A stretch of 64,000 nucleotides of DNA from a virus, in IMG/VR virus record IMGVR_UViG_3300021440_000013, positions 152,877 through 216,876 of that record; one strand, 5' to 3'. Position numbers and translations under genes: made by a program. The notes under the pieces were generated by a model. The model was not told the DNA's origin. It saw only the letters and a program-made list of their open reading frames with translations, and ran no database searches. Positions 8,350-18,213 of this stretch are shown one piece after another. Every line of letters starts with the position of its first letter. The stretch's first letter is position 1.

Positions 8350-10491
8350 TTATTGGCGTGTTCCGTCGATAACAGACGCACCTTTAACCAACGTGTTTGC
8401 AGCACCATAAAGCGCGCCTGACAAACCAAATGTCAGGTCGTTAATAAAGCCGTCAGTAACGGCGTTTTTAAAGACCGCTGTGTGGTACGCAGGACTGGTG
8501 CTAAATTGTTTAAACTTCAGAATCTGTTTAGTCATCCGAAGCTGTGCCATCGGCAGCGGGTAGATTTGACTATAGATATCCATGCCAGCCAATACGTTTA
8601 AATAATCGGCTGCGATGTTATCGTCGTCCATCGTCATGTCTTTACTGAACATCCCACTGATCCCGCCGCTTGACATGGGCATGTGCATGATGGTTGAAAG
8701 ATCCACGATGTTAATACTCACATCCAGCGCCAGTGCTTGACCTTGCGTATCGAACGCAAGGTTAGACGTTCCGCGTGTAATGCTGATGGATTCAATCATT
8801 GCAAGCTTTGACTGAAGACGACCACGGTCAAAGATCTGGCAATAGAACGGTGACGTATAGGATTGCTTGCCGGTTGATCGAGGGATCGATCCCGCTAAAA
8901 GCATGTAAAAAGGAATCCAGATATTAATCAACCGAGAGACAGGGTTGTTGTAAGGGCTGATCAACTGAATTTTGTAGCTCGCTCTTGGAAGCGACGCCGA
9001 AGAGCTTTGCCAGTGCTTAGGGATGTCCATATAGCCGGAGCCACCCAGACCTGCCACAAGGCCCGAAAAGCCCAGCGTCACCCCATCGATGGCACCCGTG
9101 ACAAGGTTGGCTGCCGCGCCGACCATGTTTTGAATTGTCTCACCAAGCACATTGCCATCGGCAAGACTAAAGCGCGCTTCTTTAAACTGCGAAGAGATCC
9201 CGTTCAGTTTCTGAGAGATTTCAGATTCACCCACAGTGTTACCGAAGGACTCACTCATCGAGCCCGTGTGATCGACCCGAAACACAGCAAACTGAGAGCC
9301 GTCACGAAATTCCGCGTCAGCGTATTTCTTAAGGCTGTCCATGTAACTGCCTTCGGTTTTTTGTACACCGGGTTTCTCGGAAGTCAAATCGACACGAGGA
9401 TCGAGCTCTTGTTTAACTTCGTCAGACTCTTTTCTAAAGTAATCTCCTACCGTCATCATTTCGTTTAAAAACGCCATGAGGGTTGGTTCGCCTCGATTGT
9501 CACTGACCCAGCTTGTGTGGGTGCCTTCGCCCGTGTTGTCACGGCGCAGATAGCCCTCGAAGTCCGTTGCGGTCCCGTTGTTTAAGTGGGAGAAATCACT
9601 CATAAAGAGTTCGTTGGCCATGCGTTGGGCTCTGTTAGCCAACGCATACACATCGAAATAACTGGCGCCTCGGAAGATATCCGGCATCAAGGCTGAGATC
9701 TCTTCTAACTGATCTTTATCGATCTGATAGGGTTGACCCAGTCTTTGTTGATCTTCGCTTGAGAGAAACTTCTTAAAGACCCCCGTGTTTACCGCGTGGT
9801 TATTAACCAGTAGGTTCACCATTGACCAGTACATGTGCATCGCGGGTTTAAGCGTAAAGAATTTGCTGCTCTCACGCCCCATGAGCCATCCGATCGCTTT
9901 GCCGATCGCCACACCAACCGTGACGACCGGGAACGCTACCAGCGCCAGAACACTGCCCGCGATCTTACCGGCCGTGAACCATGCGTCGGGTGCTCGGCCC
10001 GTTCTAGCCATGATGATCTGTTCGTGATCAAAGGCTTTAAATAAAAAAGAAAGCAGCGAGTTAAACTTAGGGACACCAAAGCGTAAAAAGATGCGCTGAG
10101 AAGGATCGTCGATTCCTTCACTATAGGCCCGACCCATCCCATAGTTGCCTGAAACGTTTGTGAGTGAAACGGCATTTCTGGCTTCACGCATATTGTTACC
10201 CACGCGACGTCCGGGCACACGGATGTCGCTGTAGCGTGTCCATTGAGGGCGTGGGTTGATTCCGATATTGCACCCTAGGCGACCATCGGTGAATTTAGAA
10301 GAAGCACTCGACCAATAGCGGTTCTTAATATCGCTACTGATGCCGAGCTCGCCATCTGGAACCATGAACGCAACTTTCAACCAGCTTTTATCGAGCGGTT
10401 CATTGTCATCGGTGGTGTGATCCGTTGGGGCGATGGGTCGTCCGTTATACTCCATGTAGCTGGGGTCGATCTTTGTGGTGAGGCTTGCCAT
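8350..10491 (-). CDS. Large virion structural protein, 713 aa
   Basis: The frame extends to a TTG at 10503, but ATG at 10491 (MASLTTKIDP) is preferred: GGAG lies 7 nt before it. The protein has an N-terminal Trp/Tyr-rich domain, a hydrophobic segment at about residues 170-200 (IAGSVLALVAFPVVTVGVAIGKAI) and a second Gly-rich hydrophobic patch near 465-490. It sits directly downstream of the giant virion transglycosylase gene on the same strand. A virion or tail-associated role, possibly membrane-active during DNA entry, is inferred from place and hydrophobic segments. I do not know the family. Confidence 0.75.
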   Translation of the reverse strand: MASLTTKIDPSYMEYNGRPIAPTDHTTDDNEPLDKSWLKVAFMVPDGELGISSDIKNRYWSSASSKFTDGRLGCNIGINPRPQWTRYSDIRVPGRRVGNNMREARNAVSLTNVSGNYGMGRAYSEGIDDPSQRIFLRFGVPKFNSLLSFLFKAFDHEQIIMARTGRAPDAWFTAGKIAGSVLALVAFPVVTVGVAIGKAIGWLMGRESSKFFTLKPAMHMYWSMVNLLVNNHAVNTGVFKKFLSSEDQQRLGQPYQIDKDQLEEISALMPDIFRGASYFDVYALANRAQRMANELFMSDFSHLNNGTATDFEGYLRRDNTGEGTHTSWVSDNRGEPTLMAFLNEMMTVGDYFRKESDEVKQELDPRVDLTSEKPGVQKTEGSYMDSLKKYADAEFRDGSQFAVFRVDHTGSMSESFGNTVGESEISQKLNGISSQFKEARFSLADGNVLGETIQNMVGAAANLVTGAIDGVTLGFSGLVAGLGGSGYMDIPKHWQSSSASLPRASYKIQLISPYNNPVSRLINIWIPFYMLLAGSIPRSTGKQSYTSPFYCQIFDRGRLQSKLAMIESISITRGTSNLAFDTQGQALALDVSINIVDLSTIMHMPMSSGGISGMFSKDMTMDDDNIAADYLNVLAGMDIYSQIYPLPMAQLRMTKQILKFKQFSTSPAYHTAVFKNAVTDGFINDLTFGLSGALYGAANTLVKGASVIDGTRQ

Positions 10492-10513
10492 TCTTTTCTC
10501 CAATCATTAAAAC

Positions 10514-10544
10514 CGTGAGGAGGGGTCTAAAACCCCTCCTCACG
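10514..10544. terminator. Hairpin between two minus-strand virion genes
   Basis: CGTGAGGAGGGGT / ACCCCTCCTCACG (13 bp) with a 5-nt loop. It lies 3' of the giant gene and 22 bp before the start of the next minus-strand gene, with no U tract, so it may attenuate or protect transcripts rather than fully stop them. Confidence 0.65.
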
Positions 10545-10551
10545 TGCTCGT

Positions 10552-13500
10552 TTACATCGTTCTTCGCATATCAAGGGCGGATGAGCCAGACTTATCCTTG
10601 CGACCCAGGTTGATTCTGTCCTGTTCTTTCGGAGAAGCTTTTTCATCGCCTGCTTTAGCAGCCTTAGTGGTGGCACTTACAACCGTAGCCATCATCTCAG
10701 CCACCTTTTCAACCTTGACATTACTCAGGATCTCACGCAGCACTACCAACGATTCTTGTTGGATACCAACAGATTTGTCTAGCGCTGTACTTAATGACCC
10801 AAATCCAGCGGCCATGCCTTCGCCCGACTCAGTGCGTCCGGTGCTAACGACCCCCGGTGTGCGGTTGTCTAAGAAAAGCCCAGAGCTAGAACTCTTAGGT
10901 TCTGGCGCCTTCTTTTGCCCCGCTGCGGGTCCGGCATTAGCAACCGCTGCTTTTTGAGCCGATACCTTTTCACCTGCCATCGGTGTACTGATCGGACTCT
11001 GAGCTGGATCGATATCAAGACCAGGTCCTTTACTTGGCGCCGCGGAGAGACCTAGCGAGCCAGTGGGTGCTTTGACACCGTAGCGGCTTGATTTCTCATT
11101 AAGCTTGGCGCTTAAGTTATCGTAGACCTGTTTAACGGTGAGGGGTTTACCATCTTTGTAAAAGATGTTTTGATTCTTCGAGGCCGGGCCTGGAAAACGA
11201 TTCGCTGCAATCGCGTCAGGCGGCATGGAAAGAAATGCTTTTGCGCCACTGGCCCCTAAGAAATGCGCCAGGTAAAGGTCAGTCAAATTTGGATTTGACT
11301 TGACCGGTGCGATGACTTTCTTATTCTCCTTAATGTATTCAGCGGCCATCAAACTTGACGCTTCAACACTAAACGGAGACGCCGTCTTCTCTAAGCCATA
11401 CTTAGAAGAATACTTAGAAACCATCGAATCCCAGGTTGACCGAATGAACTGAAAGAGTCCCGCGGCGGAGCTTGTTGAAGCTTTGGCTTGGGGATTCATG
11501 TCTGATTCAACCGCAGCAAACGCCTGCATGAGAGCCGGGTCCTCACCTGCACGTTTGGCGTGCGATGCGATCTGGGCTTTGATGTCGCCACTTGCGCCAT
11601 TTTCAGCGCTGGCGGTAGTTGCTTTCCCGCCGGTGGAGGCGGGTTTCTCTTCAGCGTCAGGTGGAGGAAGATCGTTGGTCGTTGAGTTAGCGGCAGCGGT
11701 ATTTTGCGCCATTGACAGTTTAGCATCTTTGGAAGGAGGCGTTCCTGCTTTGGCGTTTTGATCCGAGGCTTTCTTAACCGCAACGGCAGTATCGACCGTG
11801 TTGGTCGAAGTCGTTTCAGCTTTTACCGCTTCGCTAAATTTAGGCGGAGGGAGCACCTGATCTTTTGCGGTTTGCTGTAGATTAGACGCTACGGGCGAGG
11901 GCGGGGCATTGAGTAGACCCAGTGCAACGTCTTTGTTACGCCGACCCTTTGCGCTGTTAGCCATGCTACCGTATCCGGCGCCACCACGCATGACACCCGC
12001 GCTGATCATGGCGTCTCGCAACTGACCATTAGTTTTCGCTTCCGAAGGGTTCTTTTGGATCCCTGCGGGCTCTACGTGCCAAGGTTCTTGCCCCACGGGT
12101 CTGGTGAAACCATACTTCTTCATCAAGCCCAGTTTGTCAAGCTCGTCAGCGATCTTTGAATCGATGTCGAGCGCTAAACCAAACTCATGAAGCGAGTTGC
12201 CTGGCGCCGCAGCTCTATCGCCATACTTACGCTTCATCTCGACTTGTTCTTCGTAGGTGCGTACACCCGAAGTGACAAGGATGCTCTTGCCTGTATTCTT
12301 TCCATACTCCTCAGCCATCCCTAAGAAGAGCTTGAGCATGGTTGGATTAAGGCTATCGATGTTGATACCCTTTTTCTCAAACTTAACGAACTGGCGACCT
12401 GCTGTACCCTCCAAGGGTGCGCCTGGCGCCATCGCGACTTTACCCGCTCCGCCTACAAGACTCTTTTCTTCACTGCCTTGCTCGCGCGCTGTGGTGCTGG
12501 CTGGTGCCGCACCACCATCTTCACTCTGGGTGGCCGTCTGTACCTGGGCTTTATTCTGCTCAGCGTTCTTACGGCGCTCCTCTTCGACCTTCGCTTTTTG
12601 AGCTTGGTCGATCTGACTCTCTTTTTCTTTGTCTTTAAAGACGCCGAAGGTGAGTTTGTCAAAGAGCGTTTTAGCAACCGATGTCGCGGTTGTTTCACCG
12701 AGCTTTGCAGGAGGCAGCGTTGCTTTGGTGTCTTTCGGTTTATCCGCTTTCGCCTTAGCGATCAACGCTTCGATGCTGTCCTTGACAAACTTGTTGTCCA
12801 AAGAGAGCTGGCTTAATGCTTTAACCGGAGAGGTGTCTTCATCATAGGGGCCACTTTCAAAACCAACGAGTTCGAGATACTTGATCCGATCGTCCGGTTT
12901 AAACTTAGCCACCTCTTTGAGCTTGGCTTTGTTATTGACCGCATAGAGCGCGGTCATGTGTGTCAAGAAGAATGGCTTAAAGCGTTTATCGAACCAACGG
13001 CTAAACTTCTCGCCTTGCTCAGTATCTTCCTTGTCAATCTTAAAGAGCTCAAGGAGTTCTTCAGATTTGACTTTCTTATCATTGATATAGGCTTTACCGT
13101 TATCGTAACCGACACGCCCATCTTCAAGATACGCTTCCAACATGAACGGGTAGTAGTTATACTGATCCACGCTCTGATTGTAACCAAAGCCATATTGGTT
13201 TAAGCGGATGCGTTCAAACTCATCCGCGTTGTTACGCGTCGCGTATTGGTAGAGTTTATAAAGTCCATAGCCGGCACCTGCTATCGCTGCCGCACCTAAA
13301 ATCACTGGGCTGCTGATCACGGAAGCAACGGCCCCTATTGCACCACCGGCTACGTTTAACGCACCCATGGCAAGGCCAGGTAGGGCGCGTGTCAACGCAA
13401 AGCGCCCTAGTCCTAATGCACCCTTGCCGGCAAGCTTAGCGGCACCCCACGCGCCTTTACCAGCAAGCTTGGCTACGCCTCCCACTCCCTTAACCAGTGC

Positions 13501-16500
13501 ACCTGGCGTCATCGCGAGAAGTTTACCCGCTAAACCCATCACGCCGCCAAGACCTTTAGTGATCAAGGAGAAGAGTCCACCAAAGCCCGTCATCGCCATT
13601 TTGAGGCCATTTCCAAGCAAATCCATCAGTCCTGTACCGCCCTTATAGCGTGCGGTCAGATCTGCTTGAGCGCCTTCTTTTTGGCGAGATGCTTTGAGTT
13701 CAGCTAACTTTTCTTCACGCTCTTCAATACTTCCGTCACGTGTACCACTTCCATCGGTGTCGTTCCAAGCACGCTTGGCCGAATCGATCTTTTGCTTAAC
13801 ACGTTTAAGAAGAGAAGGTTTCTTTTCAACTTGAGGTTGATTTTCGGGTGTGGCTGCCGCAGCACCTTTTTCTCCACCCTTTAAAAACCCGCCAATACTA
13901 CTTGCAAGTCCACCCGCCATAGCGGCACCGGTCCCTAATAGACCGCGTGCCTTACCCTGCGCTAACTTAAAGCGACTTGGTTTGGCAGGACCCATCTGGT
14001 CTGGAAGTCTAGGCCCCACGAAATCACCTGGACTCTGAGCCTTAGGGGTCGACCAACTCGGTTGCTTGAATCGATCCTTGGCAGCTTGAATCATCGCATC
14101 GATACGGTCCTGATACGTCTCGTTGGGTTGTAAGTCCGATATCCCTCTGTCAATCGCATCTTTTTGTCGAGCACCGGGATATATCGGTCCAACAAACTCA
14201 TCTGGTCTCTGGGTCTTGGTAGCGGTGTGTTTTGTTTTTAGCGCGCTGTACTGGTATTTGGCTTTATTGAACAAGCCTTTCTTTTTGTCACCCGGCTGCA
14301 TCGGACCCACAAAGTCTTCCGGTGTTCTACCCAAAAGCTTGTCTCCGAGTTCGCGTCCCTTGCCTTTTAGGTCAGTGAAGTTTTCTTTATTCTTAAAGAA
14401 ATCCATTCCACGAGAGAGAAGTGAGCCTGAGCTTGTTCCGATTGCAGCAGTGCTGACTCCAGGCTGCATCGGACCCACAAAGTCCTTTGCGACCTCTTCA
14501 CTGACAGCACCACCTTTACCAAAACCAAAGAAACCCTTGATCTTGTTCTTGAGCTCTGCGGTCTTTTCTTTGATCTCAGCCGACTTGATGGCTACTTCGT
14601 CCTTAGCTTCCTTTAAAACCTCGTTCAGGTTCTTAGGCGCTTTGTCGACAGGACCGCCAGGCGGCGTTACCTTGAGCTTGGCAGATTCACGCTTCTTAAT
14701 GCGTTTTAACACATTCACACGCTGGTTAAGCATGATGTCGCGGATATCGAGCAAGACCTCGTAAGTATCCTTGGCGTATTTATTTTCACCAAAGTTGATA
14801 CCAAACTGACCCCAGTCGGTGGGTTGATCCCACCACTCTTTGATCTTTCCACCCATTGAGAGCGACTTATCGGTCAGGACATTAAATCCTTTTCTAGCTT
14901 TATCTCCTACCCACGCAGCCGCCTTGGTCGCTAGACGGATGACGTTGGTGACGTTTCCACGGATCTTATCACCATAGCGATCATAGAGACCCTTGGAGCG
15001 TTCTTCAAGACTCAGGATGATGTTACCCACCGAGTCAACGATATCGCCCTTAGCCTTATTGAGCTTATCCATCGTGTCAAGCACTTCGCCCGTGACCGCG
15101 TCACGATAAAAACCCGCCTTGAGTTTAACGGCACGAATAACGGGTTCTACGCCATCAGGCAAGTACAGGTCTTTGGCTTCATTAAGCTTATCCCCAACCC
15201 AACCAAAGACTTTACTCACCTTGTCTTTGATGAACTTTAAACCATTGGGAAGTCCTTCGGTTAGAAAAGACTTCGCGCTATCGAAGACGGTGCTTGAAAA
15301 AGATGCTGCTTTTTCATAGAGCGTGCTAAACGCTTTACGCGTACCGCTCTCTTTATCGGTGAGTTGGTCTTTAAGAAAGTCTTTTGCTGAGGTGAAAAGA
15401 CCCTTGGCTTTCTCGGTTTTCTCACCCGGTGTAAAGAATTCTTTAAGCGCCTCGATTGTGCTTGAACCGGCTTTAAATCCTAGGTCCATCGTGCCGCGCA
15501 TGATCGAAGTAATCATGCCGCGGAAAGTGCCATCGTGAACAAGTTGGTTTGGAATAAAGCCACCCGCACCCTGGCCACCGCTTTGCACAAGCTCACTGGC
15601 CAGCTTTTGCTGTTCGGTAAGCAGCTTTACCGTGTCAGCGGTATCTTTTTGGATCTTAGCGAGGAGCTCGTTGGTGAGCTCCTCTGCGCTCTTACCCTTG
15701 GTACGGTGACGTGAAGAGCTCTTGGGTGTGGTTTCCGGCGGTGCGGCGTCACGTTTAAAAAGACCTTCGACCTTCTCACCCAAATGTTGAATGGAAGCCA
15801 TCAAGGCGCCATTCATACTTTGCAGATCGATCATCTTGCCCTTTGGTGCAACCTCTTCACCTAGGTTCTTACGCACCTCCTGAGCCATGGGTCCTGAGTG
15901 CTCTTGATCATCGCCCTTACCCGCCTGATAGTTCCAGTTAAAGAGCTTGGTCTTTTTAATACCTTCGTAGGCTTCCCTTGGATTAAAACGCTTAACCTTG
16001 TCAAAGAAACCCTCTTCTTTGTCGGGTTTAGACTTCTGTCCAAAGTAGCGTGCCGCCAAGTCTTTATAATCCTGACTCCCAGGCGCACCCTTAAAGCGAT
16101 CACTGACCGCCTGGAGGAGTTCTTTTGGGTTAAGCTCTTTGATCGCTTCTTTAACGTTGATGTCCGAACGAATAAAGGCGCTGTCTTCCATGAACTTGGC
16201 GTAAGCTTCTTCATCGATGTCGTACTTGCCGTCATCACGCTTTTTCGCTAAACCTTTCTTAGCGATTAGATCGCCATAGCCCGCCTTTTCAAACCCAGCG
16301 ATGGTTTTATCAGACGAAGGTGTCCTCTTACGGATGTCCTTGATGGCTTTAGTCAGTGTGTTAGCATCGCGGTTTTTAGTATCGCTTTGCTCGCTTGAGC
16401 GAAGCTTATATTCAATTAAGTCTTGGAGTTCATCTGAGAGCTGTCCGAACGAAGGGGACGAGAGGATCGAATCAGGATCAAGTGGGTTATTACTATCCCG

Positions 16501-18162
16501 ACTCAGCCTTGATAAGAATCGTTTAAGCTCGATGATTTGGTCTTCGTCGAGGTTTTCATTTTCGGTAAAGAGTTCGACGGCTTTTTCGACTATGTAGTTA
16601 TAGCCGGATCTCTGGATATGGGAGGCAAGGTCTTTTTCAACCCGCGCCCCCATGTCCGTTTCACTGGTGAATTCCTTACGCTTAAAATCGTATACCTGCC
16701 GGTCGGCTTGATTTCGCCCGGTTCTTAACATGACGATTTCGCGGTGAATGTTCGCCAGGTGCCCAGGGATAATGTCGGTTAGACTGATGTGTGCTTTGGC
16801 ATCAAAACCCATCGTAGGGTTATCGAGCTCATCGAGATTCGTCTCAGAACCAATACTTCGACCCGGATCCCTGTCCGTGAAGTTATCCATGAGCATGTCA
16901 AGGGCACGGAAGAACTTACCCTTAGCACCAACCTCGTTGGTTTTGTCAACCCAGTTTTGAGACTGCCTTAGTTTCTCGATAGCGCCTGCTGGGTTGTTAG
17001 CAATATTGGCAAGGCCGGCAAACTTCTCCTGGATGACCGAGTCATCACCACCGATCTGTTTGATCCGTTTAGCCATCACGTCGCGAAACCATTCCGCGAT
17101 GTTGGCACCCGCCGTTGCGCCAAGCATCTCGGCTTTTGACATGGGTTCCATACCCATGTCAACCATCGATGCGTTCATTCCATCCAGCATCTCTTTAGCG
17201 TCAATGGCGCTGTCAAGCTGCATGTCGGCCGTATCGAGCGCCGAAGTAAAGCCAGAAACTGTCTGACGCGCAGTTTCTTTAAGGCGGTCCATACCTTTTT
17301 TCAGGAAGGACTTATCGCCATAGAGCGACTCAATAAACTTTTTCTTACTGACTTCTTTAAAGCGCTCGCTTTCGGTGATCTTTACGTACTCTGGCATCGC
17401 GGTGTTTTTAACCACCGCTTCCAGTTGCGTTTGGAAAACTTTGAAACTGGCCTGAGCTTTTGAGAAGTGTTCTTTTTGTGCAAGCAGCGAACGAATCTGA
17501 AGTTCAAGCGACTTGCGTTGAAAGCGCTGGTTGGTGTTAACCGTATATTGCGTCTGAATGGAGAGGCTACGCTCCATCGAGCGTTGCAGATCGAAGTTGG
17601 CATTAAAGCGCTTAGCACCGATGCGGTCTCGAATCAGGTCTTTGGCGTTATCGAGCTTACCTTGTTCTTGCTGCTGCTCAAAGACCCCTGCAAGCGACAT
17701 CGCTACCGCTTGTTCTTCTTGGTTAGGGACTGTGTTCTGCTCACCACCGATGTCTATGCCACCCCAGCGTGCGATTTTCTCAGTCAGGCTTTTAAGGCGC
17801 TTAGCACTCTCTGGAACAAGCTGGTTAATCTTGGCGGTAACACGCCCGACACGGGGCTTTATTTCTCTTACCGTCTCATCGTATAGTTCGTACATCCCGG
17901 TGGTGAGCTCACCGGTTGCATCTGCCACTTCCCCGTAGCTATCAGGGAGCGTTTTGCGAAGGGTGTCCTTTACAAACTCTGGGCTAACCACCGCGTCTTT
18001 AACGCCAGACACGGTACCCATAAAGACGTTGCCAATGACACCACGCGCTTTTTTCTTACCCGTGGCTTCCTGATTAAGCTCGCCATCAATTTCATTCTCG
18101 AAGTCGAAATTAAAATCTGTATCAAACTCCGGAATATCCGAAACCAGCTCCTTCTTGGCCAT
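10552..18162 (-). CDS. Giant virion protein with M15 peptidase and SLT transglycosylase domains
   Basis: About 2536 residues from the ATG at 18162 (MAKKELVSD), preferred over 18201 because GGGAGG lies 10 nt upstream. Long helical N-terminal and middle parts; four copies of [DE]FVGP-x-x-P at about residues 1226, 1282, 1321 and 1379; a long Gly/Ala/Leu-rich hydrophobic stretch (about 1510-1645); a D-Ala-D-Ala carboxypeptidase (VanY/M15) domain (about 1935-2035: SGVRTYEEQ, HEFGLALDID, WHVEP zinc ligands); and a soluble lytic transglycosylase domain (about 2190-2360: catalytic Glu in VESDMNP, then AGLFQF). phiKZ has a giant virion transglycosylase (gp181) of similar size, known to me from the literature. 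The likely role is local cell-wall opening during DNA entry, carried in the tail or inner virion. Confidence 0.88.
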   Translation of the reverse strand: MAKKELVSDIPEFDTDFNFDFENEIDGELNQEATGKKKARGVIGNVFMGTVSGVKDAVVSPEFVKDTLRKTLPDSYGEVADATGELTTGMYELYDETVREIKPRVGRVTAKINQLVPESAKRLKSLTEKIARWGGIDIGGEQNTVPNQEEQAVAMSLAGVFEQQQEQGKLDNAKDLIRDRIGAKRFNANFDLQRSMERSLSIQTQYTVNTNQRFQRKSLELQIRSLLAQKEHFSKAQASFKVFQTQLEAVVKNTAMPEYVKITESERFKEVSKKKFIESLYGDKSFLKKGMDRLKETARQTVSGFTSALDTADMQLDSAIDAKEMLDGMNASMVDMGMEPMSKAEMLGATAGANIAEWFRDVMAKRIKQIGGDDSVIQEKFAGLANIANNPAGAIEKLRQSQNWVDKTNEVGAKGKFFRALDMLMDNFTDRDPGRSIGSETNLDELDNPTMGFDAKAHISLTDIIPGHLANIHREIVMLRTGRNQADRQVYDFKRKEFTSETDMGARVEKDLASHIQRSGYNYIVEKAVELFTENENLDEDQIIELKRFLSRLSRDSNNPLDPDSILSSPSFGQLSDELQDLIEYKLRSSEQSDTKNRDANTLTKAIKDIRKRTPSSDKTIAGFEKAGYGDLIAKKGLAKKRDDGKYDIDEEAYAKFMEDSAFIRSDINVKEAIKELNPKELLQAVSDRFKGAPGSQDYKDLAARYFGQKSKPDKEEGFFDKVKRFNPREAYEGIKKTKLFNWNYQAGKGDDQEHSGPMAQEVRKNLGEEVAPKGKMIDLQSMNGALMASIQHLGEKVEGLFKRDAAPPETTPKSSSRHRTKGKSAEELTNELLAKIQKDTADTVKLLTEQQKLASELVQSGGQGAGGFIPNQLVHDGTFRGMITSIMRGTMDLGFKAGSSTIEALKEFFTPGEKTEKAKGLFTSAKDFLKDQLTDKESGTRKAFSTLYEKAASFSSTVFDSAKSFLTEGLPNGLKFIKDKVSKVFGWVGDKLNEAKDLYLPDGVEPVIRAVKLKAGFYRDAVTGEVLDTMDKLNKAKGDIVDSVGNIILSLEERSKGLYDRYGDKIRGNVTNVIRLATKAAAWVGDKARKGFNVLTDKSLSMGGKIKEWWDQPTDWGQFGINFGENKYAKDTYEVLLDIRDIMLNQRVNVLKRIKKRESAKLKVTPPGGPVDKAPKNLNEVLKEAKDEVAIKSAEIKEKTAELKNKIKGFFGFGKGGAVSEEVAKDFVGPMQPGVSTAAIGTSSGSLLSRGMDFFKNKENFTDLKGKGRELGDKLLGRTPEDFVGPMQPGDKKKGLFNKAKYQYSALKTKHTATKTQRPDEFVGPIYPGARQKDAIDRGISDLQPNETYQDRIDAMIQAAKDRFKQPSWSTPKAQSPGDFVGPRLPDQMGPAKPSRFKLAQGKARGLLGTGAAMAGGLASSIGGFLKGGEKGAAAATPENQPQVEKKPSLLKRVKQKIDSAKRAWNDTDGSGTRDGSIEEREEKLAELKASRQKEGAQADLTARYKGGTGLMDLLGNGLKMAMTGFGGLFSLITKGLGGVMGLAGKLLAMTPGALVKGVGGVAKLAGKGAWGAAKLAGKGALGLGRFALTRALPGLAMGALNVAGGAIGAVASVISSPVILGAAAIAGAGYGLYKLYQYATRNNADEFERIRLNQYGFGYNQSVDQYNYYPFMLEAYLEDGRVGYDNGKAYINDKKVKSEELLELFKIDKEDTEQGEKFSRWFDKRFKPFFLTHMTALYAVNNKAKLKEVAKFKPDDRIKYLELVGFESGPYDEDTSPVKALSQLSLDNKFVKDSIEALIAKAKADKPKDTKATLPPAKLGETTATSVAKTLFDKLTFGVFKDKEKESQIDQAQKAKVEEERRKNAEQNKAQVQTATQSEDGGAAPASTTAREQGSEEKSLVGGAGKVAMAPGAPLEGTAGRQFVKFEKKGINIDSLNPTMLKLFLGMAEEYGKNTGKSILVTSGVRTYEEQVEMKRKYGDRAAAPGNSLHEFGLALDIDSKIADELDKLGLMKKYGFTRPVGQEPWHVEPAGIQKNPSEAKTNGQLRDAMISAGVMRGGAGYGSMANSAKGRRNKDVALGLLNAPPSPVASNLQQTAKDQVLPPPKFSEAVKAETTSTNTVDTAVAVKKASDQNAKAGTPPSKDAKLSMAQNTAAANSTTNDLPPPDAEEKPASTGGKATTASAENGASGDIKAQIASHAKRAGEDPALMQAFAAVESDMNPQAKASTSSAAGLFQFIRSTWDSMVSKYSSKYGLEKTASPFSVEASSLMAAEYIKENKKVIAPVKSNPNLTDLYLAHFLGASGAKAFLSMPPDAIAANRFPGPASKNQNIFYKDGKPLTVKQVYDNLSAKLNEKSSRYGVKAPTGSLGLSAAPSKGPGLDIDPAQSPISTPMAGEKVSAQKAAVANAGPAAGQKKAPEPKSSSSGLFLDNRTPGVVSTGRTESGEGMAAGFGSLSTALDKSVGIQQESLVVLREILSNVKVEKVAEMMATVVSATTKAAKAGDEKASPKEQDRINLGRKDKSGSSALDMRRTM

Positions 18163-18213
18163 TTTTAGATAGCCTCCCATAATGTAAAGTTTAGCATCCA
18201 AAGGATCTTCGCT

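Noticed and set aside
10544-17938. Many plus-strand frames opposite the giant virion gene
   Set aside because: All lie within the minus-strand gene, have no consistent ribosome sites and give low-complexity products.
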